Part shown: in pieces, positions 9,591-18,016 of the stretch
Layout of the letters: the number at the start of each line of letters is the position of its first letter
Position numbering within the stretch: position 1 is the first letter of the stretch
Origin: Chloroflexota bacterium
Lineage (GTDB): Bacteria > Chloroflexota > Anaerolineae > Caldilineales > Caldilineaceae
Assembly (NCBI GenBank): GCA_030058085.1
Contig: JASGTU010000195.1
Coordinates: 1-35,858 of the forward strand
Direction of reading: 5' to 3'
Length of the DNA stretch: 35,858 nt
Notes under the pieces: model-generated
Database searches by the model: none
Seen by the model: the letters and a program-made list of their open reading frames with translations, nothing else
Told to the model about the DNA's origin: nothing
Position numbers and translations under genes: made by a program

Positions 9591-10235
9591 TTATGTCGAG
9601 TGCAAAAAGGGAGACGTCGCTTCGGGTTGCTCTGCAGCCTCGACCGGCGTCTCTCCTTGCGACGCGACGCAGTAGTAACTCTGCCCCGCACAGGAACGAC
9701 AGAGCAAAGCTGTGCCTATGCGCACTTCGCGCTCGTTGATGATCTCTTCTCCGCAGCGGTCACAGGCGACGCGGTAACCGGCGCGGCTGATGATAGCCGC
9801 GACCGGCGTTCGCAGCGTCACCCGCTGTGCGACGAGCAGTTCCACATCGGGCATGCGCTGGTAGCCGAGGAGCATGGCCTCCCAGCGGTTGCGCGCCTCC
9901 GGCGCGTAAACGGAGGCGCGTTCGCGCCCGCCCGGGTGCGGGGCGATGCGCCATGCCAGTCCGGTCTTCGTGTCGACAAAGGTGGCTGCGGTCTTGCCGA
10001 AATCCTCGACGCGTAGGGTGCGCCTGCCTACCCAGCAGTTCGTCGCCACGGCTACGCCGTCCGCAAAGCAGCCGTCGGATTCCACGATTGCCAACGTCCG
10101 CTTATCGTGTTGGGGCAACTCCAACCCGAGCAGCTTTGCGGCGAGCAGACCCATACGCACGCCCAACACCTGCCGCGGGCAGATGTGGCTGTGAAGGGCG
10201 GCGGATCGTTTCAGAAATTCCTCCAGAGCGATCAT
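9591..10235 (-). CDS. FmdE-family zinc protein with C-terminal zinc ribbon
   Basis: The 214-residue protein begins with HSHICPRQVLGVRMG (H15, H17, C19), the metal-binding motif of the FmdE (formylmethanofuran dehydrogenase subunit E-like) domain. It continues with VESDGCFADGVAVATNCWVGRRTL, the second conserved Cys-containing block, and ends with a zinc ribbon of two CxxC pairs (CDRC and CRSC, about 159-180). In archaea FmdE is associated with the molybdenum/tungsten formylmethanofuran enzyme, but bacterial homologues occur without that pathway and are sometimes linked to molybdopterin-enzyme genes. No such genes are visible here, so the role is open. AAGGAGGA seven bases upstream supports the ATG at 10235. 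Confidence 0.8.
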   Translation of the reverse strand: MIALEEFLKRSAALHSHICPRQVLGVRMGLLAAKLLGLELPQHDKRTLAIVESDGCFADGVAVATNCWVGRRTLRVEDFGKTAATFVDTKTGLAWRIAPHPGGRERASVYAPEARNRWEAMLLGYQRMPDVELLVAQRVTLRTPVAAIISRAGYRVACDRCGEEIINEREVRIGTALLCRSCAGQSYYCVASQGETPVEAAEQPEATSPFLHST

Positions 10236-10287
10236 GGCCCGTCCTCCTTGCTCAAGCCGGCATACGCGGTTTGCCGGCGCGGGCCTG

Positions 10288-10317
10288 ATTATACCAGCCC
10301 AATCGACGCGGTGTACA
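10288..10317 (-). promoter_or_regulatory. Promoter of the FmdE-like gene
   Basis: On the minus strand TGTACA (10317-10312, four of six matches) is followed by an 18-base spacer and a perfect TATAAT (10293-10288). The expected start of transcription is about 45 bases before the ATG at 10235. Confidence 0.6.
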
Positions 10318-10340
10318 GGCCGCCGCCCTGCGCCAAACCT

Positions 10341-10369
10341 TTGCCCGATAGCGGCGAAAGTGGTATGCT
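10341..10369 (+). promoter_or_regulatory. Candidate promoter of the membrane-fusion gene
   Basis: TTGCCC (10341-10346) and TATGCT (10364-10369) are separated by 17 bases. It lies about 150 bases upstream of the ATG at 10521, leaving a leader of about 145 bases with no recognised structure. Confidence 0.4.
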
Positions 10370-10520
10370 ACCAAAGCCTGGACGAACCGCTTCACAAGCC
10401 AGGCCGGCACAGCGACCCTCGAACAGCATTCTTTCTCCAACAGACTCTTATGACTTGCTTTATTTCTACCGATAACCTCAAGACCTGGCGAGGGATCAAA
10501 ACTAGGTGCGGGAGAGTGCA

Positions 10521-12116
10521 ATGAAACGTATCGCCCAGGGGACTCTTTTATTCATCATGGTAGCGTTAGCCGGCTTCGGCGCCACATTATTGGCGGCGAG
10601 GGCGACGCAGATGTCTCAGTTGTTGACGGAGGAACCCTCCGCCGTCGCAGCCGGGAGCGTGTCAGAACTGGAGACAGGCGTCAGCACGCTCAGCGCGCCC
10701 GCGGCTTCAGAACCGGCTGTCGAAGCACAGGCCGCTGCGCGCGAAGCGCTGAGCGCGGTGGGAACGGTTGAGGTCAAGGAAGACCGCCAAGTAGTGCTCG
10801 GCGCCGGCGGTCGGGTCGACGCCATCCATGTAGAAGTCGGCGATCCGGTGAAGGCCGGCGCGCCTTTGATCGCGCTCGACACGACCCATCTGGATTGGGC
10901 CGTTGAGCAGGCGGAGATCGGGTTCGAGACGGCGCGCATCAACTTCGAGGAACTCGGCGATCTGATCGAGGAGGCGGACATCCAAGCCGCCGAGGCCAAC
11001 TTGCTGCTGGCGCAAGAGACCTTGACCGAGGTCGAGAGGGGGCCGAGCGATGAGGAGCTGGCGTCAGCCAAGAGCGCAGCCGCCGCGGCGTGGTCGCGCT
11101 ACGAGGAACTGCAAAAGAAGCCGACGCCCGCCCAGATCAATTCCGCCCTTGCAACCCTGAGAAAAGCGGAGATCACTCTCCAGCAAGCGCAGCGCGAATA
11201 CGACAAGATCGCCTGGCTGCCCGAAGCCGCAGCTTCGGCGGCTGCCGATGATCTGCAGCGCGCCACTGTCGATCTGGAAGCGGCCAAGGCCGCCTTCGAG
11301 GAAGCCAACAAGCCGGCGGAGGAGTCGGAGTTGCAATCCGCCCTGAGCGCCGCCCAGGCTGCGCAGGACAATTTGAACCGCCTGAGCGAAAAGCCGACGC
11401 CCGCCGAACTTGCCGCCGCCCAGGCCGACGTCGTTTCGGCACAGACGGCGCTGGATAAGCTGAAGAAAGGCCCCAAAGAGTCCGAGTTGCGCAAGGCGGA
11501 GTTGAACGTGCGCCAGGCGATGATCGGGCTGGAGCAGGCCCGCCTCGACCGCGAACACGCCGACGTGGTTGCGCCTATCGACGGCACAGTCCTCTCGGTT
11601 AACGTTGAACTGGGCCAGCAGGCGTCCGCCGGGACGGTGGCTGCGACCCTGGCGGATACGGCCAACGTTCGCCTGGTGGTCAACGTCGAACAGAAGGACA
11701 TCAGCCGCATCTATCCGGGCCAGTTCGTCGACATATCGGTCTTTGCGCTGCCCGACGAACAGTTCGCCGGCATCGTCGATCGCGTGGCGCCGATTGCCAA
11801 CGCGGGAACCGGTTTCGTCACCTTCCCCGTCATCATCGTGCTGACCGACGGTCCGATGGAGATGTTGCTGCCCGGCATGACGGCCTCGGCAGTCTTCCAG
11901 GAGGGCGAAGCCCCTACCGCCGATGAGCCCGCTACAGACGAATCGGCTGCCGATGAACCGGCAACCGACGAGCCGGCGAGCGAGCCTACGGATGAGGAGG
12001 CAGTCGACGAACCCGCCGAAACCGGTGAAAGCGCGCCGGAAGCGGACGAGAGCGCCGAAGAGGCGGATACAGAGCCGGATGCAGAGACAGCCGCGCCTGA
12101 CGCAAGCGGCGACTAG
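10521..12116 (+). CDS. HlyD/MacA-type membrane fusion (adaptor) protein
   Basis: The 531-residue protein has an N-terminal membrane anchor (GTLLFIMVALAGFGATLLAA). A lipoyl half (GGRVDAIHVEVGDPVKAG) follows, then a long Ala/Glu-rich coiled-coil hairpin of about 250 residues with repeated (K/R)xPTPAxx-AxA and KGPxExEL units. The second lipoyl half is VVAPIDGTVLSVNVELGQQ, and a beta-barrel region follows (VNVEQKDISRIYPGQFVDI). These adaptors bridge an inner-membrane ABC or RND pump to the outside. The last 65 residues are an acidic tail of degenerate repeats (ADEPATDE-like), which is atypical. The partner pump is not adjacent: the next gene is a surface protein, so the usual MacB-like ATPase/permease must lie elsewhere. 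GGGAG six bases upstream supports the ATG at 10521. Confidence 0.8.
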   Translation: MKRIAQGTLLFIMVALAGFGATLLAARATQMSQLLTEEPSAVAAGSVSELETGVSTLSAPAASEPAVEAQAAAREALSAVGTVEVKEDRQVVLGAGGRVDAIHVEVGDPVKAGAPLIALDTTHLDWAVEQAEIGFETARINFEELGDLIEEADIQAAEANLLLAQETLTEVERGPSDEELASAKSAAAAAWSRYEELQKKPTPAQINSALATLRKAEITLQQAQREYDKIAWLPEAAASAAADDLQRATVDLEAAKAAFEEANKPAEESELQSALSAAQAAQDNLNRLSEKPTPAELAAAQADVVSAQTALDKLKKGPKESELRKAELNVRQAMIGLEQARLDREHADVVAPIDGTVLSVNVELGQQASAGTVAATLADTANVRLVVNVEQKDISRIYPGQFVDISVFALPDEQFAGIVDRVAPIANAGTGFVTFPVIIVLTDGPMEMLLPGMTASAVFQEGEAPTADEPATDESAADEPATDEPASEPTDEEAVDEPAETGESAPEADESAEEADTEPDAETAAPDASGD

Positions 12117-12126
12117 CGCGCCTGCC

Positions 12127-12187
12127 GCACAAAGAATGAAGCGCAAGACGGCAATGCCTGTCGCTTATCGTCTTGCGCTTCTTGTGC
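12127..12187 (+). terminator. Long bulged hairpin after the adaptor gene
   Basis: A 13-bp perfect arm (GAAGCGCAAGACG at 12138-12150 with CGTCTTGCGCTTC at 12169-12181) is extended by GCACAA/TTGTGC across a 5-base bulge, for 19 pairs in all. It starts 10 bases after the stop codon. No T-run follows beyond the stem, so termination is likely but not certain; it could also stabilise the 3' end of the mRNA. Confidence 0.5.
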
Positions 12188-12295
12188 ATCTCTAGCCGAA
12201 CCGTCCTCGCTGCGAACGCTTGCGGCGCCGGAGCGGTCTGCCAAGCGGACAGGCCGCAGGAATGATGGATCTATCGTTATGAAGTGTGACAGCAG

Positions 12296-14335
12296 ATGAA
12301 CCGTGACAGCAACCGTGCAGACCCACGCGCTCCTCACGCGGCGGACCCCTCGCCGCACACGCTGATAGCTGTGGAGCCCCGTGCGCGCCGCAGCCGCGCG
12401 CCGCTTTTTTACCTGGGCGCGCTGGCGCTGGTGTTGGGCGTGGCTGCAGGCGTCGTCTGGCTGGCGCAGTCCGATCTAGGGGCGGTGGAGACGTTGCCCG
12501 AACAGGCGACGACGCCCCTGCCCACGGCTACGCTTGCCGAACCGCCCGCAGCCTCTGTCCCCACAGTCGAAGCCGAAATCGCTGCGCAAGCCGATACGTC
12601 CGCCGGCACGTCGCGTCCTGCCCTGGCGCCGGCTGCCGCGCCCACAATTGCGCCGACCGCCACCCCCATCCCCTATCTGGACAGCATCGAGGGCGTGATC
12701 GGCCTGGGCGGCGCAGACGTGTGGAACGAAGACGGTCGCTTCGCCGGCAGGCTGGCCCAGGGCGCGCTGCTTGCCGTGCAGGAGCGGTCCGCTGACAGCG
12801 CCTGGCTGTACGTGGTTGCGGAGTCGGGCTTAGCCGGGTGGACTGCGACGGACGCGGTGATCGTGTTCGACAGCTCGCGGCTGCGGCCGCGCGACCTGGT
12901 GTTGATCCCGATCACGCCTACGCCGGTTATGCCGGACGCTGCGGCTGTCGCGGGCTCGCCCGCGCTTCTGCCAACCCCGACATCATCCGGCGCACAGACC
13001 GGCCAGGAGCAGCAGCCGCAAGAGCGTCTCCTGGGCCGCGTAACCCTGGAGAGCGGGCGTTTAAACGTTCGTTCCGGGCCGAGCGCAACGTATCCCGTCA
13101 TAGCAAAGGCCCTGCCCGGCGAGGCGTATTTCCTCCTGGGGCGCAGCGCTGACGCCGTCTGGCTCCAGATCGAACTGCTAGAGCCGTCGGGCGAATTTGG
13201 CTGGGTAGCGGCGGAATACATCACCGCGGACGCGTCGCCGGATTCGTTGCCCGTTGCGAGCGACGTGAGCGACGCTCCGCCTGTCGAGGCCGCGGAGCGC
13301 GCCCCCCTCCCCGCTGCTACGACCGCGCCGGAGCAGTCCGGCGATTTCGAGGCGCTGCCCGCGCCTGCACCGCCGCTGCGCCTGCGACCTGCGCCTGCGG
13401 GCCAACCGTCGGGCCAGGGTTCGGCGACAGGTCTGTCCGGCACGCTGGTGCTCCAAACCTCCTGGGGCGGGGACATTTCGCTCTACGACCTGGAGAGCGG
13501 CGAGCTGCGCTTGCTGACCGGCGGCTTTGACCCGTCGCTCAGCCCGGACGGCAGCAAGGTCGCCTTCACCCGCGACGGCGGTGAGAACGGCGTCTACGTG
13601 ATCGACATCGCCACCGGAGAGGAGCGGTTGATCTTCGGCGGGCGCGAGCTGCTGCGCTCGCCCAAATGGAGCCCGGACGGACGTTGGATCGTGTTCGTGC
13701 GCGGCGACGAATACATCCTGTGCAAGAATGTGCCGGCGCGCTGCGGGCTCTCGGTAGAGTCGCCGGACGGCGACCTGCCCGAAAAAGAACGGCAACCCGC
13801 GCTGGCGCGCGTCTCTGCAGACGGCGGCGAATACCAGGACCTGCCCGTTCTGCAGTACGCTGGCGCGCCGGACTGGACCGCAGACGGCATCGTCTACCAG
13901 TCCTTGGGCGGCTTGCAGATCACCCAGGACGCGCCTGGCGCGGATACGCAACTGGTCTATTTCGACATCCAGAAGCAATATGAATTGGACCCCGATTGGC
14001 AGCCGCGTTCAGACGGCTCCGGCGGCATCGTCTTTCACCGCCGCGAGGCCAGCCATTGGGAGATCTTCACGGTCAACCCCGACGGCAGCGGCCTGCGCGG
14101 GCTGACGCAACCGCCCTTCGCCCTAGCCGAATCGTTCCCCAGCAACGTCTCCCCGGCGTTTAGCCCGGACGGTGAACACATCGTCTTCCTCAGCAACCGC
14201 ACGCCGCAACACACCGCGGGCGAATGGCGCGTGTGGGTGATGGACAAGGACGGCGGCAACCAACGCCCCCTGCCGATCGATCTGCCCTTCGTCTACACCT
14301 ACGTATCCGAGCAAATGTTGGATTGGGGGCCGTAA
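12296..14335 (+). CDS. Membrane-anchored SH3-domain and TolB-like propeller protein
   Basis: The 679-residue protein has a cytoplasmic Arg-rich head, a single transmembrane helix (about 39-58, LFYLGALALVLGVAAGVVWLA) and a Thr/Pro/Ala-rich spacer. Two bacterial SH3-like domains follow: a degenerate one at about 128-195 and a clear one around 248-310 with GRLNVRSGPSATYPVIAKALPGEAYFLLGRS. After a second Pro-rich linker comes a TolB/WD40-like beta propeller (about 385-679) with SPDGSKVAFTRDG, SPKWSPDGRWIVFVRG and SPAFSPDGEHIVFLSNRT blades. The domains point to binding of cell-wall peptides or glycans outside the membrane. No strong ribosome site precedes the ATG at 12296, the first in-frame start. 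The HAD gene follows after three bases, suggesting cotranscription. Confidence 0.75.
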   Translation: MNRDSNRADPRAPHAADPSPHTLIAVEPRARRSRAPLFYLGALALVLGVAAGVVWLAQSDLGAVETLPEQATTPLPTATLAEPPAASVPTVEAEIAAQADTSAGTSRPALAPAAAPTIAPTATPIPYLDSIEGVIGLGGADVWNEDGRFAGRLAQGALLAVQERSADSAWLYVVAESGLAGWTATDAVIVFDSSRLRPRDLVLIPITPTPVMPDAAAVAGSPALLPTPTSSGAQTGQEQQPQERLLGRVTLESGRLNVRSGPSATYPVIAKALPGEAYFLLGRSADAVWLQIELLEPSGEFGWVAAEYITADASPDSLPVASDVSDAPPVEAAERAPLPAATTAPEQSGDFEALPAPAPPLRLRPAPAGQPSGQGSATGLSGTLVLQTSWGGDISLYDLESGELRLLTGGFDPSLSPDGSKVAFTRDGGENGVYVIDIATGEERLIFGGRELLRSPKWSPDGRWIVFVRGDEYILCKNVPARCGLSVESPDGDLPEKERQPALARVSADGGEYQDLPVLQYAGAPDWTADGIVYQSLGGLQITQDAPGADTQLVYFDIQKQYELDPDWQPRSDGSGGIVFHRREASHWEIFTVNPDGSGLRGLTQPPFALAESFPSNVSPAFSPDGEHIVFLSNRTPQHTAGEWRVWVMDKDGGNQRPLPIDLPFVYTYVSEQMLDWGP

Positions 14336-14338
14336 CCC

Positions 14339-14968
14339 TTGGCGACTGACAAAATCCGCGCCGTGATCTTTGACGTGGGCGGCGTGTTGATCCGCACCGA
14401 CGACCCGCGCCCGCGCGCCGAGTTGGAACGGCGCCTGGGACTAGCTCCCGGCGCGGCGGAAGAACTCGTCTTCAACGGCGAGATGGGAACGCGCGCCCAG
14501 TTGGGGGAGATCAGCGCTGGCGAACTGTGGCGTTGGGTGCAGCAGCGGCTGGGATTGGACGATGCCGGGCTAGAGGAATTCCGCCGCGCCTTCTTCGGCG
14601 GCGACCGGCTGGACGTTGAACTGGTCAATTACGTGCGGGCGCTGCGTCCCCGCCGGCAGACGGCCATCATCAGCAACGCCATGGACAGTTTGCGCACGCA
14701 GCTCACCACAGACGACCCGGCGGCGGATGCGTTCGACCTGATCGTCTGCTCCGCCGAGGAGCGTGTGATGAAGCCGGACGCTGCCATCTACGAGCGGACG
14801 CTGGCCCGGCTAGGCGTTGCGCCCGACGAAGCCGTCTTTGTCGACGACGCCGCCCGGAACATAGCCGGGGCCAGGGCGGTCGGCATGCATGCGCTGCACT
14901 ACATGCCCGGCATGGACGTACCGGGCGAATTGGCGCGGCTTGGCGTCAACGCACCGGCTCGCGCATAG
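14339..14968 (+). CDS. HAD-superfamily hydrolase (HAD-IA, YihX-like)
   Basis: The 209-residue protein shows the HAD motifs in order: I, AVIFDVGGVLIRTD near residue 9; II, TAIISNA; III, the Lys of VMKPDAAIYERTL; IV, AVFVDDAARNIAGARAVGM. In motif I the usual second Asp is Gly (DVGG), as in the YihX-like sugar phosphatase branch, so a phosphatase role is likely but the substrate is unknown. The start is TTG at 14339, three bases after the previous stop, with GGGGG about nine bases upstream; no later ATG precedes motif I. The 3' end overlaps the convergent glycosyltransferase gene by 23 bases. Confidence 0.8.
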   Translation: MATDKIRAVIFDVGGVLIRTDDPRPRAELERRLGLAPGAAEELVFNGEMGTRAQLGEISAGELWRWVQQRLGLDDAGLEEFRRAFFGGDRLDVELVNYVRALRPRRQTAIISNAMDSLRTQLTTDDPAADAFDLIVCSAEERVMKPDAAIYERTLARLGVAPDEAVFVDDAARNIAGARAVGMHALHYMPGMDVPGELARLGVNAPARA

Positions 14969-16229
14969 GCTTGGCAAGTCTGCGGTAGACCGTCAGCATA
15001 CTGCGCACAATGTGATCCCAGGAATACGCCTGGGCGTAATCCCTGGCCTGGCGACCAAGGCGGGCGCGCAGGTCAACATCTTGCAGCAGTTCCAATATAC
15101 GTGCGGCCAGGGCTTCCGGGTCGCGCGAGGGCACATGATAGCCGTTGTAGCCATGCTGGACGAGGTGGGCGAGACCGCCGACTTCCGAGGCGATCACCGG
15201 CGTGCCCATCGCCATCGCTTCCAGCGCCACCATGCCGAAACTCTCGTAATGAGACGGCATGACGACCATCTCGGCCGCGGCGTAGTAATAGGGCAGAACG
15301 TCCTGGTCTTTGGCGCCGAGGAAGGTCACCAGATCGTGGATGCCGAGGTCGCGGCGCAGTTGCTGGAGGCGGGCCATCTCCGCGTCCAGGTCGTCGGCCC
15401 AGGGATCGCCGCCGATGATGGCGACGCAGGTGTTCCTCACGGCGTCCGGGTGGCGCTCTTGCAGAATGGACATGGCGCACAACAGCGTGTCGATGCCCTT
15501 GAGCGGCTCGATGCGACCGGCGAAGAGGATGTTGTTGTCGCCGCAAGGTATGCCGACGCGTCGCTTGGATGCCCGCTTGTCCAGCGGATGGAAGCGCTTC
15601 AGGTCTACGCCCGGCGGCACGACATCGATCTTGGCGCGGTCGGCGCCGTACAGGTTAATCAGTTGGGCTTCTTCGGCGGGCGTCGCCGCAATCAGCCGGT
15701 CGGCGATGGCGACGATGTGCGCTTCGCCGTCCAAGCGCGACTGCGACGCTCGTTCGCTCTCGTCCGCCGCGATGCGGTTCTTCATGTGACCGAGGGTGTG
15801 AAACATCTGAACGATGGGCGTGCCGCCCCACTGCTCGCGCAGTTGCTCGGCGACAATGCCGGATAGCCAATAGTGGCTGTGGATCAGGTCATAGCGGATG
15901 CCTTCGACCGCGGCAAAACGCAACACGCCGTCGACGAATTCATCCAGATAGTTCTCGACCTCCGCCAGCGGGATAGGCGTTTCCGGACCGGCGGGAATGT
16001 GGATCACACGGCCGCCCGGCCCCAGATCGTGCACGATCGCCGGACGGCAACTATCTTGCGAACGGGTGAAGACGTCCACCTGGACGCCGTGACAGCCCAA
16101 TTCGCGGCTGAAATCGCGCACATAGACGTTCATGCCGCCGGTCTTTTTGCCGCCCATGAGCGCTAACGGGCAAGTATGCACGCTGAGCATGGCGATGCGA
16201 TGGACGGGCGGCGATAGGTAAACGCTCAT
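14946..16229 (-). CDS. GT4-family retaining glycosyltransferase (MshA/sucrose-phosphate synthase-like)
   Basis: The 427-residue protein has the GT-B fold signatures of GT4. The N-terminal nucleotide-fold block TGGMNVYVRDFSRELG, HSHYWLSG and MFHTLGHMKN resembles MshA and sucrose-phosphate synthases. The C-terminal half has FAGRIEPLKGIDTLL and the EX7E element in SHYESFGMVALEAMAMG (E329, E337). It should transfer a sugar from an NDP- or UDP-sugar with retention of configuration; the acceptor is not readable. The ATG at 16229 (MSVYLSPP) follows CAGGGAGC by about ten bases and is preferred over a longer frame to 16301. It diverges from a PIG-L deacetylase gene 126 bases away, the same two families that act in succession in mycothiol and bacillithiol synthesis. 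Confidence 0.85.
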   Translation of the reverse strand: MSVYLSPPVHRIAMLSVHTCPLALMGGKKTGGMNVYVRDFSRELGCHGVQVDVFTRSQDSCRPAIVHDLGPGGRVIHIPAGPETPIPLAEVENYLDEFVDGVLRFAAVEGIRYDLIHSHYWLSGIVAEQLREQWGGTPIVQMFHTLGHMKNRIAADESERASQSRLDGEAHIVAIADRLIAATPAEEAQLINLYGADRAKIDVVPPGVDLKRFHPLDKRASKRRVGIPCGDNNILFAGRIEPLKGIDTLLCAMSILQERHPDAVRNTCVAIIGGDPWADDLDAEMARLQQLRRDLGIHDLVTFLGAKDQDVLPYYYAAAEMVVMPSHYESFGMVALEAMAMGTPVIASEVGGLAHLVQHGYNGYHVPSRDPEALAARILELLQDVDLRARLGRQARDYAQAYSWDHIVRSMLTVYRRLAKPMREPVR

Positions 16230-16355
16230 TCTTTGCTGGCTCCCTGTAGTTGCATGGCGTCCCATTTGCCGGACGCGTACTATAAGGATATTGTAACGCA
16301 TACACGGCGCTAGTACTGTAAGCGATGATCGTCTTTTTTAATTCACGGCAGACCT

Positions 16356-17114
16356 ATGGCGGCTCTCTACGACTGGCTATACCTTTCTCCCCATTTGGAC
16401 GATGTCGCGCTGTCGTGCGGCGGGCAGATCGCCCAGCACGTGCAGAGCGGGCAAACCGTCCTGATCGTCAGTGTGATGGCAGGCGACCCGCCGGAAGAGA
16501 GCGTGTCGGGCTATGCCCAAAGCCTGCACGACCGCTGGCTGTTGGCGACTGACGCCGCCGCCGGTCGCCGCCAAGAGGACCTGGAAGCCTGCCGCATTTT
16601 GGGCGCCGATGCGCTGCACTGGGACGTGCCGGACTGCATCTATCGCACGCACCCGCAGAGCGGCGAGCCGTTCTATGTGTCGGACGACGACATTTTCGGC
16701 GCAATCGCCCCCGCAGAGATGGAACTGCTCGATACGCTGGTGAGCCGGATGCAGACCTTGCCCGCGCATCGGCGTATCGCCGTGCCGCTGACCGTAGGCA
16801 ACCACGTCGATCACCAACTGGTGCGGTTGGCCGCCGAACGCTGTTTCGGGACCGCAGCGCTGGACTATTACGAGGATTATCCGTATGCTCAGGATGACGG
16901 CGCGGTCGCGGCGACGATCGCCGCGCAGGCGGGCGTCTGGCGAGCGGAGGTCACGCCTCTTTGCGCCGCCGCCCTGGAAACCAAGATCGCGGCGATCCGG
17001 GCGTACCATTCGCAGTTAAGCACCTTCTTCGCCGATGACGCCGACCTGCGAGAGCAAGTAACGCGGTTCGCAGAGACAGTAGGCGGCGAACGTTTGTGGC
17101 GGCGGCTGTCGTAG
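16356..17114 (+). CDS. PIG-L/LmbE-family N-deacetylase
   Basis: The 252-residue protein has the zinc site of the family: SPHLDDVALSCGG near the start (H13, D15, D16) and NHVDHQ (H150, H153). PIG-L enzymes remove acetyl groups from N-acetylglucosamine-type substrates such as the MshB and BshB substrates, or from glycolipids and antibiotics. The length fits single-domain members. It diverges from the GT4 gene, which supports a shared pathway making and then deacetylating a sugar conjugate. No strong ribosome site precedes the ATG at 16356; a plus-strand frame beginning at 16325 is a different frame and was not used. Confidence 0.85.
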   Translation: MAALYDWLYLSPHLDDVALSCGGQIAQHVQSGQTVLIVSVMAGDPPEESVSGYAQSLHDRWLLATDAAAGRRQEDLEACRILGADALHWDVPDCIYRTHPQSGEPFYVSDDDIFGAIAPAEMELLDTLVSRMQTLPAHRRIAVPLTVGNHVDHQLVRLAAERCFGTAALDYYEDYPYAQDDGAVAATIAAQAGVWRAEVTPLCAAALETKIAAIRAYHSQLSTFFADDADLREQVTRFAETVGGERLWRRLS

Positions 17115-17178
17115 AATCGCCGGCAATCGCCTTTAGCCAAATCCTAGCCATTTTCAACTGACAGATGGAGAAGAAAAG

Positions 17179-17922
17179 ATGAGCGATATTCGCGTAACCG
17201 TATGGAACGAGTTTCGGCACGAGAAACAGCACGAGGCGGTGCGCAGCGTCTATCCGGACGGGCTGCACATTGCCATCGCCGAAGGCTTGAAGGAACACGG
17301 CATCACCAACGTGCGCACCGCCACCCTCGACGAGCCGGATAACGGGTTGCCCGCCGAGGCGCTGGCTGAAACCGACGTGCTCCTGTGGTGGGGACACATG
17401 GCGCATGGCGACGTGGCTGATGCTACGGTGGACAGGGTGCAGGAGCGCGTACTCAACGGCATGGGCCTGATCGTCCTGCACTCCGGTCATTTCTCCAAGC
17501 CATTCCGCCGGCTGATGGGCACGTCGTGCAGCCTGCGCTGGCGCGAAGCGGGCGAGCATGAGCGCGTTTGGGTGGTCAAGCCCAGCCATCCCATCGCCCA
17601 AGGCGTCGGGCCCTATTTCGAGGTGCCGCAAGTCGAGATGTACGGCGAGCATTTCGACATCCCCACGCCGGACGATCTGGTCTTCATCAGTTGGTTCCAG
17701 GGCGGCAACGTCTTCCGCAGCGGCTGCTGCTTCCATCGCGGCCACGGCAAGATCTTCTACTTCCGCCCCGGCCACGAGACGCACCCGATCTACTACCAAA
17801 AGGAGATCCGCCAGGTGCTTGCCAACGCGGTGCGCTGGGCTGCGCCCGCGGTCAGCTTCGAGAATCCCTACGGCATGCAGAAGGCGATCAACGAGAAGCA
17901 AGCCCTGGAGCCGATCCAGTAA
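17179..17922 (+). CDS. ThuA-like protein (trehalose utilisation family)
   Basis: The 247-residue product matches the ThuA class-I-glutamine-amidotransferase-like fold. It starts [23 protein letters not shown], has [31 protein letters not shown] and [17 protein letters not shown], and ends with [14 protein letters not shown]. ThuA was named for trehalose and related disaccharide use in rhizobia, but many members sit in general sugar-metabolism clusters and the reaction is not settled. GGAG lies nine bases upstream of the ATG. It is first in a run of three co-directional small enzyme genes, separated from the DJ-1/PfpI gene by 94 bases containing a perfect hairpin. Confidence 0.85.
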   Translation: MSDIRVTVWNEFRHEKQHEAVRSVYPDGLHIAIAEGLKEHGITNVRTATLDEPDNGLPAEALAETDVLLWWGHMAHGDVADATVDRVQERVLNGMGLIVLHSGHFSKPFRRLMGTSCSLRWREAGEHERVWVVKPSHPIAQGVGPYFEVPQVEMYGEHFDIPTPDDLVFISWFQGGNVFRSGCCFHRGHGKIFYFRPGHETHPIYYQKEIRQVLANAVRWAAPAVSFENPYGMQKAINEKQALEPIQ

Positions 17923-17947
17923 GCGGCGCACGGAGTTGCCGTAATCC

Positions 17948-17977
17948 CCTTGCAGGAAGCTCCGGCTTCCTGCAAGG
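17948..17977 (+). terminator. Perfect 13-bp hairpin between thuA-like and PfpI genes
   Basis: CCTTGCAGGAAGC and GCTTCCTGCAAGG pair perfectly around a 4-base TCCG loop. It lies 26 bases after the ThuA stop codon. No run of Ts follows (GTTCGACT), so it may act as a partial terminator, an mRNA-stabilising hairpin or a processing site inside the operon. Confidence 0.45.
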
Positions 17978-18016
17978 TTCGACTAGCGTTGGTACGAGTT
18001 CAAAAAGGAGCGTAGC

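Noticed and set aside
14946-16229. Firm naming of the GT4 gene as mshA or bshA
   Set aside because: The N-terminal motif resembles MshA but is shared with sucrose-phosphate synthases and other GT4 enzymes; without the ligase gene the name is not justified.
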